Source: Treponema sp. OMZ 798 (lineage in GTDB: Bacteria > Spirochaetota > Spirochaetia > Treponematales > Treponemataceae). From it: DNA of 64,000 nt. The translations under genes and the position numbers were made by a program. Under the pieces are notes generated by a model. It did no database searches. It saw only the letters and a program-made list of their open reading frames with translations, and was not told where the DNA came from. Every line of letters starts with the position of its first letter. Position 1 is the first letter of the stretch. Where the stretch lies: positions 62,001 to 126,000 of the forward strand of contig NZ_CP051305.1 in assembly GCF_024181385.1 (NCBI RefSeq). Reading direction: 5' to 3'. This document shows, one piece after another, positions 45,683 to 52,943 of the stretch.

Positions 45683-48058
45683 ATGAGTGATAAAAAAGAA
45701 ATTGTTCCGATTGAAAGTTTGCTGCCGCAAAAGCTGAATATTATTCCCTTGAGCGGCAGGCCCATTTTTCCCGGCATTTTTACGCCGCTTTTAATTAATG
45801 CACCCGAAGACATAAGATCGATTGAAGATGCTTATGCGGGCGACGGCTTTATAGGGCTTACCCTTCTTAAAAACAATATAGAAAATCCTCAAGCCAAGGA
45901 CTTGTACAAGGTGGGCTGTGCCGCCAAAATTGTGCGCAAGATAAATCTGCCCGACGGCGGACTCAATGTTTTTATCGCAACGCAAAAACGCTTTAAGATA
46001 CGCAAAACGGTCAACGATACAAATCCGATAGTCGTAGCCGTTCAATACCTTGATGATGAAGAAGAAAAAAGCCACGAGGTGGAAGCTCTTACCCGAGCCC
46101 TCATAAGCGAGATGAAGCAGCTTTCAGAAAACAATCCCTTGTTCTCTGAAGAGATGCGGCTCAATATGATTAACATTGACCATCCCGGAAAAATAGCCGA
46201 CTTTATCGCAAGTATCTTAAACATTCAAAAAGAAGACCAGCAAAAAATTCTTGAAACCCTAAACGTAAAAAAGAGGATGGAAGAGGTCTTTGTTCACATT
46301 AAAAAAGAACAAGAACTTTTACAGGTTCAGCGCAAGATTCAGGAAGACCTTAACATGCGGGTCGAGAAAAACCAGCGCGATTATTTTTTAAGGGAAGAGC
46401 TAAAGTCAATCAAAGAGGAACTTGGGCTTACATCGGATCCTAAGACCAATGAAGAAGAAAATTTTGCAAAGAGGATAGAAGAATTTCAGTTTACGGGCGA
46501 GGTAAAAGAGGTGGTGGATTCCGAGTTCGAAAAGTTTAAGATGCTCGATCCCTATTCCTCCGAATACATAGTTACCCGCAATTACTTGGAAACAATTCTT
46601 TCCCTTCCGTGGAAGAATTCTGAGCCGGAGGAGTATGATATTGCAAAGGCTCAAAAGATTTTAAACAAGGATCACTACGGGCTTGAAGACGTAAAGACCC
46701 GAATAATAGAATACCTTTCAGTGCGTAAGCTAAAAAAAGATACCAAGGGTTCTATCATCCTTTTACTCGGCCCGCCCGGTGTAGGTAAAACGAGTGTCGG
46801 AATGTCTATCGCCCGTGCTATGTCTAAGCCCTTCTTCAGGTTTTCGGTCGGAGGCATGAGGGATGAGGCCGAAATAAAGGGCCACCGAAGAACCTACATC
46901 GGCGCCATGCCGGGTAAAATCCTCCAGGGCTTAAAGATAGTAAAAACCAATTCTCCGGTCTTTATGATTGACGAGGTCGATAAGATGGGGCAAAGCTATC
47001 AGGGCGACCCCTCAAGTGCCCTCCTTGAAGTTTTAGATCCCGAGCAAAATATAAACTTTAGAGATCACTATTTGGATTTGCCCTTTGACCTTTCCAACAT
47101 AGTTTTTATCCTCACGGCTAACACCCTCGATTCCATTCCACGTCCTCTTTTGGACAGGGCCGAGGTAATAAAGCTTTCGGGCTACATCGATGCCGAAAAG
47201 GTACAGATAGCAAAAAAACACCTTATTCCGAAGAGTCTTGAAAAGCACGGCCTCAAAAAAAATCAGGCGGTCTACAGTCAGGAGATGCTCCTTTATATTG
47301 CCAACTCTTATGCGAGGGAAGCCGGAGTGCGCAACTTTGAAAAGAAGCTTGATAAGATTCACCGCAAGGTCGCAACCGAAATTGTAAACGGTAAAAGAAA
47401 GGAAGACGAAAAGCTGACAGTAACAAAAGCCGATATTGAAAAGATGCTCGGCAAGGTTATATTTCGCGATGACGATATCAAAAAGGCCGATGTTCCCGGT
47501 ACCTCGATTGGTCTTGCTTGGACTTCGATGGGAGGAGATACTCTTTTGATAGAAACGGCATCGATGGCCGGAAAGGGAGGCTTTAAACTTACGGGCCAGG
47601 CCGGAAACGTTATGAAAGAATCTGCCGGTATAGCTCTTTCTTGGACAAGAATGTTTGCCGTAAAACATAAGATAAAAAATGCCGACTGGTTCGACAAAAA
47701 TATAATTCACCTTCACCTACCCGAAGGGGCGACTCCCAAGGACGGACCTTCCGCAGGTATCACCATGGCCACGGCTCTTTTATCTCTTTTTTCGGGTAAA
47801 ACAATCAAGCCGAAACTTGCAATGACGGGAGAGCTTTCACTCACCGGCCAAGTCCTTGCCATAGGCGGCCTAAAAGAAAAAACCATAGCCGCCCGCCGCA
47901 ACGGAATAAAGGATGTCATCATTCCGCAGGCTAACACAAGGGACTTGGACGAAATCCCCGGCCACATTAAAAAGGGCATAAGCTTCCACCCCGTAAGTCA
48001 TGTCGAAGAAGTCTTGGAAATAGCCTTTAAGGGTGCACTGACAAAGAAGAAGAGGTAG
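45683..48058 (+). CDS. lon: ATP-dependent protease Lon
   Basis: The 791-residue protein has the full Lon order: an N-terminal substrate-binding domain (about 15-205), a coiled coil, an AAA+ module with Walker A GPPGVGKTS and Walker B FMIDEVDKM, and the C-terminal peptidase. The peptidase has the catalytic Ser in PKDGPSAGITMATAL and the Lys in LTGQVLAIGGLKEKTIAA. It degrades misfolded and regulatory proteins, including type II antitoxins, in the cytoplasm. It is transcribed from its own promoter 48 bp after sufD and lies directly before the toxin-antitoxin island. Confidence 0.97.
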   Translation: MSDKKEIVPIESLLPQKLNIIPLSGRPIFPGIFTPLLINAPEDIRSIEDAYAGDGFIGLTLLKNNIENPQAKDLYKVGCAAKIVRKINLPDGGLNVFIATQKRFKIRKTVNDTNPIVVAVQYLDDEEEKSHEVEALTRALISEMKQLSENNPLFSEEMRLNMINIDHPGKIADFIASILNIQKEDQQKILETLNVKKRMEEVFVHIKKEQELLQVQRKIQEDLNMRVEKNQRDYFLREELKSIKEELGLTSDPKTNEEENFAKRIEEFQFTGEVKEVVDSEFEKFKMLDPYSSEYIVTRNYLETILSLPWKNSEPEEYDIAKAQKILNKDHYGLEDVKTRIIEYLSVRKLKKDTKGSIILLLGPPGVGKTSVGMSIARAMSKPFFRFSVGGMRDEAEIKGHRRTYIGAMPGKILQGLKIVKTNSPVFMIDEVDKMGQSYQGDPSSALLEVLDPEQNINFRDHYLDLPFDLSNIVFILTANTLDSIPRPLLDRAEVIKLSGYIDAEKVQIAKKHLIPKSLEKHGLKKNQAVYSQEMLLYIANSYAREAGVRNFEKKLDKIHRKVATEIVNGKRKEDEKLTVTKADIEKMLGKVIFRDDDIKKADVPGTSIGLAWTSMGGDTLLIETASMAGKGGFKLTGQAGNVMKESAGIALSWTRMFAVKHKIKNADWFDKNIIHLHLPEGATPKDGPSAGITMATALLSLFSGKTIKPKLAMTGELSLTGQVLAIGGLKEKTIAARRNGIKDVIIPQANTRDLDEIPGHIKKGISFHPVSHVEEVLEIAFKGALTKKKR

Positions 48059-48081
48059 GGGAAGACTTTAATTATACTTAA

Positions 48082-48098
48082 AAGCAGATTAGCTGCTT
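48082..48098 (+). terminator. Possible terminator downstream of lon
   Basis: AAGCAG (48082-48087) and CTGCTT (48093-48098) form a short stem with a 5-nt loop; a TTTTTT run starts about 10 nt later. The gap makes it a weak terminator candidate. Confidence 0.35.
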
Positions 48099-48161
48099 GG
48101 GGAGTAGTTTTTTAAGGTATAAATCTAGTTTTAATATTCAAAACAAGGTATAATATTAGAT

Positions 48162-48470
48162 ATGAAACCTAAAGAGAAAAAAGAAATTTTTGATTTCCTA
48201 GAAGACAATAAAAATATTCTCCAATCCTATGGTGTAAAAAAAATAGGTCTTTTTGGTTCTTATGTACGTAATCAGCAGAATAAAAATAGCGATATTGATA
48301 TATTGGTAGAATTTTATGCCGGTAAAAAAAATTATAATAATTTTATAAATTTAGTTTATTACTTGGAAGATAATCTGAATACCGAAATAGATTTATTAAC
48401 CATAGAGAGTTTAAGCCCATATATCGGCAATAGAATACTCAATGAGGTTGAATATGTATCGATCGAATGA
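48162..48470 (+). CDS. mntA: MNT-type nucleotidyltransferase antitoxin (MntA-like)
   Basis: The 102-residue minimal nucleotidyltransferase has the motif GLFGSYVRNQQNKNSDIDILVEF: the GS loop and the two catalytic Asp of the DxD. In MNT/HEPN modules this antitoxin neutralises the HEPN toxin, in characterised cases by AMPylating it. TATAAT (48149-48154) lies 7 nt before the ATG and there is no Shine-Dalgarno, so the mRNA may be leaderless; the -35 is poor. The hepT start overlaps the end by 17 bp. Confidence 0.88.
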   Translation: MKPKEKKEIFDFLEDNKNILQSYGVKKIGLFGSYVRNQQNKNSDIDILVEFYAGKKNYNNFINLVYYLEDNLNTEIDLLTIESLSPYIGNRILNEVEYVSIE

Positions 48471-48810
48471 AGATTTATTTAAACATATTTTTGATGAAAT
48501 TCTTTTTTTAGAATATGAAACAGATAATATGACAAAGGAAGTGTTTCTAAAAGATGAAAAAACTCAACGGGCATTTGCACGAAGTATTGAAATTATTGGA
48601 GAAGCCGTTAAAAATATTTCAAATGATGTAATCATTAAATATAAAGAAGTTCCATGGAGAAGTATTGCCGGTATGAGAGATAAACTTATTCATGGTTATT
48701 TTTCCGTTGATTATGAAATTGTGTGGGATGTCGCAAAAAATATTATTCCTGAATTTAAAGAGCAGCTGATAAAAATTATGAATGCGGAAAAAAATAAAAG
48801 TGACAGTTAA
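48454..48810 (+). CDS. hepT: HEPN-domain toxin (HepT-like, DUF86)
   Basis: The protein of 118 residues has the HEPN RNase motif R-x4-H as RDKLIH, and the HepT-type segments RSIEIIGEAVKNIS and WRSIAGMRDKLIHGYF. It is the likely toxin RNase of the pair. The ATG at 48454 is chosen because GAGG lies 6 nt upstream; an in-frame ATG at 48442 has no ribosome-binding site. The end overlaps the DinB-like gene by 29 bp, so the three genes look co-translated. Confidence 0.88.
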   Translation: MYRSNEDLFKHIFDEILFLEYETDNMTKEVFLKDEKTQRAFARSIEIIGEAVKNISNDVIIKYKEVPWRSIAGMRDKLIHGYFSVDYEIVWDVAKNIIPEFKEQLIKIMNAEKNKSDS

Positions 48811-49342
48811 AGAGATAATTGCTGAAATCAATAACATAGAAATAGATATTACTCATTTTATAAGTATCTACAAAGCTGAAAATAGAGCCAGCAATTACAA
48901 CGATTGGAATCATAAAGATGTCATAGCTCATTTGCTTGAATGGATTGCATTTTCAAAGAATAAGCTAAATGCCATTGCACATAATCAAGATTTTCAAGAG
49001 GTCAGTAATATTGATATATTCAATAAAGAAAATTATGTCAAAAATAAAAATAGACATATTGCCGAGTTGCAACATGACATAATCGTTGAACTAAATGAAT
49101 ACAAAAAGGCTGTGCTGTTGTATTCAGATGCTGATTTAAAAAGAAAAGATTTACCGATAGGTTTTTCTTTTGAACTATGGCGGTATATGGTAATGGATAC
49201 TGTTACCCATCCTATCATGCATTTATTATATTATTTACTCAAAACAGAAAAGTATGAATTGTTCTTTAGATTATGCGAAAAACATAATGAATTATTTTAT
49301 CGTTATTCAGAAAGAAATCAAAAAAGATTCAACATGGGTTGA
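48782..49342 (+). CDS. DinB-like / ClbS-DfsB-type four-helix protein
   Basis: The 186-residue all-helical protein has the motif YNDWNHKDVIAHLLEWIAF, typical of the ClbS/DfsB branch of the DinB superfamily, plus a C-terminal WRYMVMDTVTHPIMHLLYYLL helix. Related proteins detoxify electrophiles or act as thiol-dependent enzymes; the function here is unknown. The start lies inside the hepT end (29-bp overlap), an unusual third gene for an MNT/HEPN module. Confidence 0.6.
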   Translation: MRKKIKVTVKEIIAEINNIEIDITHFISIYKAENRASNYNDWNHKDVIAHLLEWIAFSKNKLNAIAHNQDFQEVSNIDIFNKENYVKNKNRHIAELQHDIIVELNEYKKAVLLYSDADLKRKDLPIGFSFELWRYMVMDTVTHPIMHLLYYLLKTEKYELFFRLCEKHNELFYRYSERNQKRFNMG

Positions 49343-49352
49343 AGTTGATTAT

Positions 49353-49772
49353 ATGGCAACATGGAAATATGGATATGATTTTATTCTGGATGCAGTTCAA
49401 GTTTTAATCGATATGGATTTCAAAGATAATACCCAAAAAGCAGCTACTTTTTTTATTGCCGGAGCCTCCGATGAAGATCATATCGAGGAATTAAGAAAAG
49501 CCAACCTTAAAGTAAGAGAATGTCCTGTATTTCAAAAAGAATGCGGGGGAATTTCGATTGCAGGCAGCAGCTCATTTATGGAGGTCTCATTTCAAATTTG
49601 TTTCTTTAACCAGACTAATGTTATTAAATTGTTTTGTCCGGTAAAAGAATACTTCGAAAAAAATGGTGATCGGGTCTTTGATAACTATCTTAATAGTATT
49701 GAAATAAAAGCATATTGTGCAGATACAGAAAGGAGAGTAAGAGAAGAATTGAAACCTAAATTAAAAAAATAA
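49353..49772 (+). CDS. Hypothetical protein, cassette-like
   Basis: I do not recognise this protein of 139 residues (MATWKYGYDFILDAV...). It is soluble and mixed alpha/beta, with the segment ECGGISIAGSSSFMEVSFQICFF and a basic C-terminal helix. A longer start at 49254 would overlap the DinB-like gene by 89 bp and is less likely. The stop lies 6 bp before the attC-like site at 49778, a spacing typical of integron gene cassettes. Confidence 0.55.
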   Translation: MATWKYGYDFILDAVQVLIDMDFKDNTQKAATFFIAGASDEDHIEELRKANLKVRECPVFQKECGGISIAGSSSFMEVSFQICFFNQTNVIKLFCPVKEYFEKNGDRVFDNYLNSIEIKAYCADTERRVREELKPKLKK

Positions 49773-49777
49773 AAACC

Positions 49778-49842
49778 GCATAACACAATTTTCAAATCCG
49801 ACAAACCGGTCAAGGCTGTTTGTGTTTTAAAACAATGTAGGT
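49778..49842 (+). other. Degenerate attC-like integron recombination site
   Basis: The left core GCATAAC (49778-49784) is the exact complement of GTTATGC, the right core of the strong attC at 51528. TTTTCAAA can pair with TTTAAAA further on, leaving the C unpaired, as attC sites require. An inner ACAAAC/GTTTGT stem completes the fold. The right core (around 49835-49841, TGTAGG) is degenerate. Confidence 0.45.
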
Positions 49843-49906
49843 TTATAATTATTAGTATGATAGACAATAGCAATTATTTAATATATTAAATATTTTTATT
49901 TATCTA

Positions 49907-49936
49907 TTGACAAATATGCACTATAATGCATATAAT
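49907..49936 (+). promoter_or_regulatory. Promoter abutting the first higB start codon
   Basis: A perfect TTGACA (49907-49912) and a perfect TATAAT (49931-49936) with an 18-bp spacer end 6 nt before the ATG at 49943. There is no Shine-Dalgarno, so the toxin mRNA is predicted to be leaderless. An apparent TTG start at 49907 is the -35 element. Confidence 0.8.
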
Positions 49937-49942
49937 ATAATT

Positions 49943-50287
49943 ATGTGGAAAGTTAATGTAACGGAAGAATACGAAGAATGGTATAAATCTTTGGATAAGG
50001 ATAGTATGTCAGAGTTGTACTATTTGACGGAGCTTTTGAGATTAAATGGTCCTGAATTAAGCCGTCCATATGCGGATATTATCCATGGTTCAAAGAAGAT
50101 AAAAAATTTAAAAGAATTAAGAGGCCGAACTTCTGAAACAGTTTTAAGAGTTTCTTTTTTCTTTGATAAGGAAAGAAAAGCAATTTTGCTTATAGGCGGG
50201 GATAAAAAAGGTGTAAATGAAAAGAAGTTTTATAAAGATTTAATAAAACGATCGGAAGAAATTGCTGAAAAATATGGATATATTTAG
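49943..50287 (+). CDS. HigB-like toxin (RelE/ParE superfamily, Gp49-type)
   Basis: The 114-residue protein has the Gp49/HigB-type order WKVNVTEEYEEWYKSL, then GSKKIKNLKELRGRTSETVLRVSFFFD and KAILLIGGDKKG, ending in a basic helix. These proteins are mRNA interferases acting on the ribosome. The antitoxin gene follows 9 bp later; this toxin-first order is typical of HigBA. Start at ATG 49943, just behind a strong promoter. Confidence 0.85.
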   Translation: MWKVNVTEEYEEWYKSLDKDSMSELYYLTELLRLNGPELSRPYADIIHGSKKIKNLKELRGRTSETVLRVSFFFDKERKAILLIGGDKKGVNEKKFYKDLIKRSEEIAEKYGYI

Positions 50288-50296
50288 GAGGTTAAT

Positions 50297-50602
50297 ATGA
50301 AAGATGCGTTTGAAATGATGGAAAGATATATGAGTGAGGAAGAAGTAAGGAAAGCAAAATTAAAAGCAGAAAGAGAAAATTTTTCGATCAAATTAGCTAG
50401 GATTAGAGAATTACAGGAACTGACTCAAAGCGAGATTGCAAATTTTAGTCAATCATCTGTTTCAAGATTAGAAAAAAGAAAGGATATAAAGCTATCAACA
50501 CTTATTGATTATATTGATAGTATTGGAATGGGACTAGAAATAAAAATATATCCTAAATTAACTAATTCAAAAGTAAAAGAAGAAGTTTTATTAAGAACAT
50601 AA
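50297..50602 (+). CDS. HigA-like antitoxin (XRE helix-turn-helix)
   Basis: The 101-residue protein has an HTH at LARIRELQELTQSEIANFSQSSVSRLEKRKD, typical of Cro/C1-type antitoxins paired with Gp49-like toxins. A GGAGG Shine-Dalgarno precedes the ATG. It presumably binds and neutralises the product of the upstream gene and represses the operon promoter. Confidence 0.85.
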   Translation: MKDAFEMMERYMSEEEVRKAKLKAERENFSIKLARIRELQELTQSEIANFSQSSVSRLEKRKDIKLSTLIDYIDSIGMGLEIKIYPKLTNSKVKEEVLLRT

Positions 50603-50606
50603 GATA

Positions 50607-50631
50607 TCCTAACACCCGCTTCAACGTTGAC
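50607..50631 (+). other. Left half of an attC site
   Basis: CCTAACACCCGCTTCAACG closely matches the left half of the complete attC at 51528-51593 (CCTAACACTCGCTTCAACG), and lies 5 bp after the higA stop. No matching right half (TTAAGCG..GTTATGC) follows, so the site has been truncated or rearranged. Confidence 0.6.
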
Positions 50632-50690
50632 ATTTGATAGGTATTTTAAGATACTTATCTCGTAAAATATTACGAATATTGGAGGTTAGT

Positions 50691-50789
50691 ATGATTGCTA
50701 TAAAACCAGTTTCGGATTTACGTAATTATAATGAAGTTTGTGCGGAACCGGCCTATAATATTTTTTTTGATCTAAAAATAAATTTATAG
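50691..50789 (+). pseudogene. Truncated Phd/YefM-type antitoxin fragment
   Basis: The first 16 codons read MIAIKPVSDLRNYNEV, the conserved N-terminus of Phd/YefM antitoxins, after a GGAGG Shine-Dalgarno. The reading frame then diverges (CAEPAYNIFFDLKINL) and stops at codon 33, instead of the usual 80-90 residues. It is a relic of a Phd-type antitoxin whose own toxin is no longer adjacent. Confidence 0.7.
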
Positions 50790-50877
50790 GAGACGTGTAG
50801 AAATATTTAATAAAAGTTATTGACAGCAAGTACCTAATTTTGTTATAGTATAAGTAAGGAAAGTAAGGAGGTGCTTT

Positions 50878-51126
50878 ATGGAACTTGCAAAAGTAACTTC
50901 AAAAGGTCAGATTACAATTCCTCTTACGATAAGAAATCTGCTTGGATTAAAAACCGGTGATAAAGTTTTTTTTAAGGAGAATAGAGGAAAGGTTTATATT
51001 ATGAATGCGTCTCAAATAAGTTTATCAAATATTCAAGCTCAAATGCAAGGAGAAGCAGAAAAAGCAGGCTTTCAAACAGAAGATGATGTCATTACTTATA
51101 TCAAGGAATTACGGAAAGCACGTTGA
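50878..51126 (+). CDS. SpoVT/AbrB-type antitoxin
   Basis: The 82-residue protein begins with the swapped-hairpin AbrB DNA-binding motif AKVTSKGQITIPLTIRNLLGLKTGDKV. Such proteins pair with PIN-domain toxins. The stop TGA overlaps the TTG start of the following PIN gene, indicating translational coupling. An AAGGAGG Shine-Dalgarno precedes the ATG. Confidence 0.88.
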   Translation: MELAKVTSKGQITIPLTIRNLLGLKTGDKVFFKENRGKVYIMNASQISLSNIQAQMQGEAEKAGFQTEDDVITYIKELRKAR

Positions 51127-51533
51127 GAGTTTTTGTAGATACAAATATCGTTATTTCTGCGATACTTTTTCCTAATGTTAAAACGGCTAGAGTCTTTTCC
51201 CATTTGCTTGCAAAGCATACGGTGATAATTTATTCATATACAAGGGAAGAATGCGAAGAGGTTTTTGAAAAGAAATTTCCGTTGAAAAAAGAACTGTTGG
51301 ATATTTTTTTTGATGGAATTAGTTTTGAAGAATTTAAAAGTCCTGAGAAAATTGATGAAGATCAATATCCAAAAATTCGGGACATAAAAGATTTACCGAT
51401 TCTTGTATCTGCAATTTTATCTGATTCCGATATTTTGATTACCGGAGACAAAGATTTTGAAGATATAAAAATTGATAAGCCATTAATTTTTACGCCAACA
51501 AAATATTTTGACTTGATTGAAGAAATAACCTAA
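51123..51533 (+). CDS. PIN-domain toxin (COG1569-type)
   Basis: The 136-residue protein has the PIN RNase core: VFVDTNIVISAILF with the first catalytic Asp, ARVFSHLLAKH, and the Asp cluster DLPILVSAILSDSDILITGDKDF. It starts with TTG overlapping the antitoxin stop. The TAA stop is contained in the left core of the attC site, as is common in integron gene cassettes. It is probably a VapC-like RNase held by the SpoVT-type partner. Confidence 0.88.
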   Translation: MRVFVDTNIVISAILFPNVKTARVFSHLLAKHTVIIYSYTREECEEVFEKKFPLKKELLDIFFDGISFEEFKSPEKIDEDQYPKIRDIKDLPILVSAILSDSDILITGDKDFEDIKIDKPLIFTPTKYFDLIEEIT

Positions 51534-51593
51534 CACTCGCTTCAACGCTGACAACTAGGACAAATCCGTTTGTAGGTTAAGCGAATGTTATGC
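51528..51593 (+). other. Integron attC site
   Basis: The left core ACCTAAC (51528-51534) and right core GTTATGC (51587-51593) bracket inner arms CGCTTcAAC and GTTAAGCG. These pair except for one extra C, the extrahelical base that is the hallmark of attC recognition. Unpaired CT/AA spacers separate inner and outer arms. The central variable part carries an ACAAA/TTTGT stem-loop. At 66 bp it is within the usual attC range. Confidence 0.85.
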
Positions 51594-51639
51594 TCACAAA
51601 CCATAGTCTTAGTATGAAAGGAAGGTATTAAAACTGGAA

Positions 51640-51960
51640 TTGAGAGAAATAGAAAATATTGCCAAAGAAAATTATTCCGCTGCTAAGCTTCAAAATAAAT
51701 GGTATGAATGCGTAAATTTTGCTTTTTATTTATTAGATAAAAAAATTGAATCTAAAAACATATATATTTTGGCAGGCTTAAATTCAGATGATTATGATAA
51801 TATAAATAAATATTTTCTTGCTGTCATTGATGAACTTAAAATAGTTAAAATAAATGAAAATATTAACTATAATTTTTTGTGCTATTTAAGTAGAAAAATT
51901 CATAATGATGAAATTGAAGCGATATATGCGCTTACAATAAAAAAAGAAATAATGTTATAG
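51640..51960 (+). CDS. Hypothetical small cassette protein
   Basis: I do not recognise this protein of about 106 residues. It is acidic and mostly helical, with segments WYECVNFAFYLLDKKIE and NYNFLCYLSRKIHNDEIEA. There is no ATG start: TTG 51640 is used here, but the Shine-Dalgarno AGGAAGG (51619-51625) is better spaced for the in-frame CTG at 51634. It lies just after the attC site and is AT-rich, as expected for a cassette-borne gene. Translation is therefore uncertain. Confidence 0.45.
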   Translation: MREIENIAKENYSAAKLQNKWYECVNFAFYLLDKKIESKNIYILAGLNSDDYDNINKYFLAVIDELKIVKINENINYNFLCYLSRKIHNDEIEAIYALTIKKEIML

Positions 51961-52013
51961 CGACAGGCAGCGGTAGTATGCAGCTTTTCACTGCTTACTA
52001 AACTATTATCTGC

Positions 52014-52042
52014 TTGACATATACACGCAAAACGTATATAAT
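52014..52042 (+). promoter_or_regulatory. Promoter abutting the second higB start codon
   Basis: TTGACA (52014-52019), a 17-bp spacer and TATAAT (52037-52042) are both perfect. The ATG at 52049 lies 6 nt after the -10, with no Shine-Dalgarno. This is the same leaderless layout as the first higB gene. Confidence 0.8.
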
Positions 52043-52048
52043 ATGACT

Positions 52049-52330
52049 ATGATAAAGAGTTTTGCGGATAAAGATACGGAACTTATCTACAATCAAAAGT
52101 TTTCTAGACGGCTTCCTACTACAATACAGAAAGTTGCCTTGCGTAAACTGATGATGTTGGATAACGCAAAATGTCTGGAAGATTTACGAATGCCGCCTAG
52201 CAATCATCTGGAACTTCTTGTTGGAAACAGAAAAGGTCAGCATTCAATCCGTATAAATAACCAATGGCGTGTCTGTTTTACCGAAAAAGACGGGCATTAT
52301 TATGATGTAGAAATTGTGGATTACCACTAG
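52049..52330 (+). CDS. higB: HigB-type toxin (RelE/ParE superfamily)
   Basis: The 93-residue protein opens MIKSFADKDTELIYNQKFSRRLP and contains KLMMLDNAKCLEDLRMPPSNHLELL and HSIRINNQWRVCFT, the classical HigB/Killer-protein signature of a ribosome-dependent mRNA interferase. ATG 52049 is preferred to 52043 because 52043 overlaps the -10 region. The antitoxin follows 9 bp later in toxin-first order. Confidence 0.9.
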   Translation: MIKSFADKDTELIYNQKFSRRLPTTIQKVALRKLMMLDNAKCLEDLRMPPSNHLELLVGNRKGQHSIRINNQWRVCFTEKDGHYYDVEIVDYH

Positions 52331-52339
52331 GAGCAAACT

Positions 52340-52636
52340 ATGTCTGATTATATTGAAACACCTACAATGGGAGAAATCCTTAATGAAGAATTTTTCATTC
52401 CTCTTGGTCTTTCTGCCTATAAAGTTGCAAAAGAAATAAATGTTCCAACTTCCCGAATTCAGGATATTCTCCATAACCGCAGGAGAATTACCGTAGATAC
52501 ATCTTTGCGTCTTGCAAAATTTTTCGGAATGTCCGACGGATATTTTATGTCATTGCAGAATGATATAGATATTCGGAATGCCAAATTGGAACTTGCTCCC
52601 CAGCTGGAAGAAATAAAGACTTATGTGTATGCGTAA
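52340..52636 (+). CDS. higA: HigA antitoxin (XRE family)
   Basis: The 98-residue protein has PTMGEILNEEFFIPLGLSAYKVAKEINVPTSRIQDILHNRRRIT, the HigA helix-turn-helix, and the DTSLRLAKFFGMSDGYFMSLQ continuation. It neutralises the upstream HigB and represses the operon. An AGGAGC Shine-Dalgarno precedes the ATG. Confidence 0.9.
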   Translation: MSDYIETPTMGEILNEEFFIPLGLSAYKVAKEINVPTSRIQDILHNRRRITVDTSLRLAKFFGMSDGYFMSLQNDIDIRNAKLELAPQLEEIKTYVYA

Positions 52637-52644
52637 AAAAATGC

Positions 52645-52848
52645 CGTCAGAGCAATAATATAAATAGTATTCCTGAACTTGAAAAACAGGGTATTTTGCA
52701 ATACAGGGAACTTATTCAAGGATATTATAGAATTGTATATGAAATTTTAAGTGATGCTGCAATAATACATACAATTATTGACGGTAGAAGAAATTTTGAG
52801 GATATCATCATTTCAAAATTATCCCGCTATTATGAAAGTAAAATATAA
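52645..52848 (+). pseudogene. N-terminally truncated RelE/ParE-type toxin fragment
   Basis: The frame has no start codon or Shine-Dalgarno but reads IPELEKQGILQYRELIQGYYRIVYEILSDAAIIHTIIDGRR, the C-terminal two-thirds of ParE/RelE-type toxins (conserved REL..NYRIVYxI..VxI..IxxGRR), ending at a TAA. It may be the lost partner of the Phd fragment at 50691-50789. The rest of 52637-52943 holds only the yedF promoter. Confidence 0.7.
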
Positions 52849-52882
52849 GTTTCTAATTCAACTTTTCCCTAACCCTCATTCA

Positions 52883-52910
52883 TTGACTAATTATAATCAT
52901 TTATGATAAT
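52883..52910 (+). promoter_or_regulatory. Promoter of the yedF selenium/sulfur cluster
   Basis: TTGACT (52883-52888) and GATAAT (52905-52910) with a 16-bp spacer lie about 33 bp before the ATG, with a GTGAGG Shine-Dalgarno in the leader. Confidence 0.55.
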
Positions 52911-52943
52911 ATATCTAAAAATTTAATATATTGTGAGGTCATT

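Noticed and set aside
48061..48161. An attC site between lon and mntA marking the island's left edge
   Set aside because: Only a short AAGCAG/CTGCTT hairpin is present; no RYYYAAC...GTTRRRY pair.
49254..49352. Starting the hypothetical cassette gene at 49254
   Set aside because: It would overlap the DinB-like gene by 89 bp in another frame and lacks a ribosome-binding site.
51950..52020. GTTATAG and the AGTATGCAG/CTGCTTACT hairpin as a further attC site
   Set aside because: The core is in the wrong orientation at the left side and no paired right core follows.
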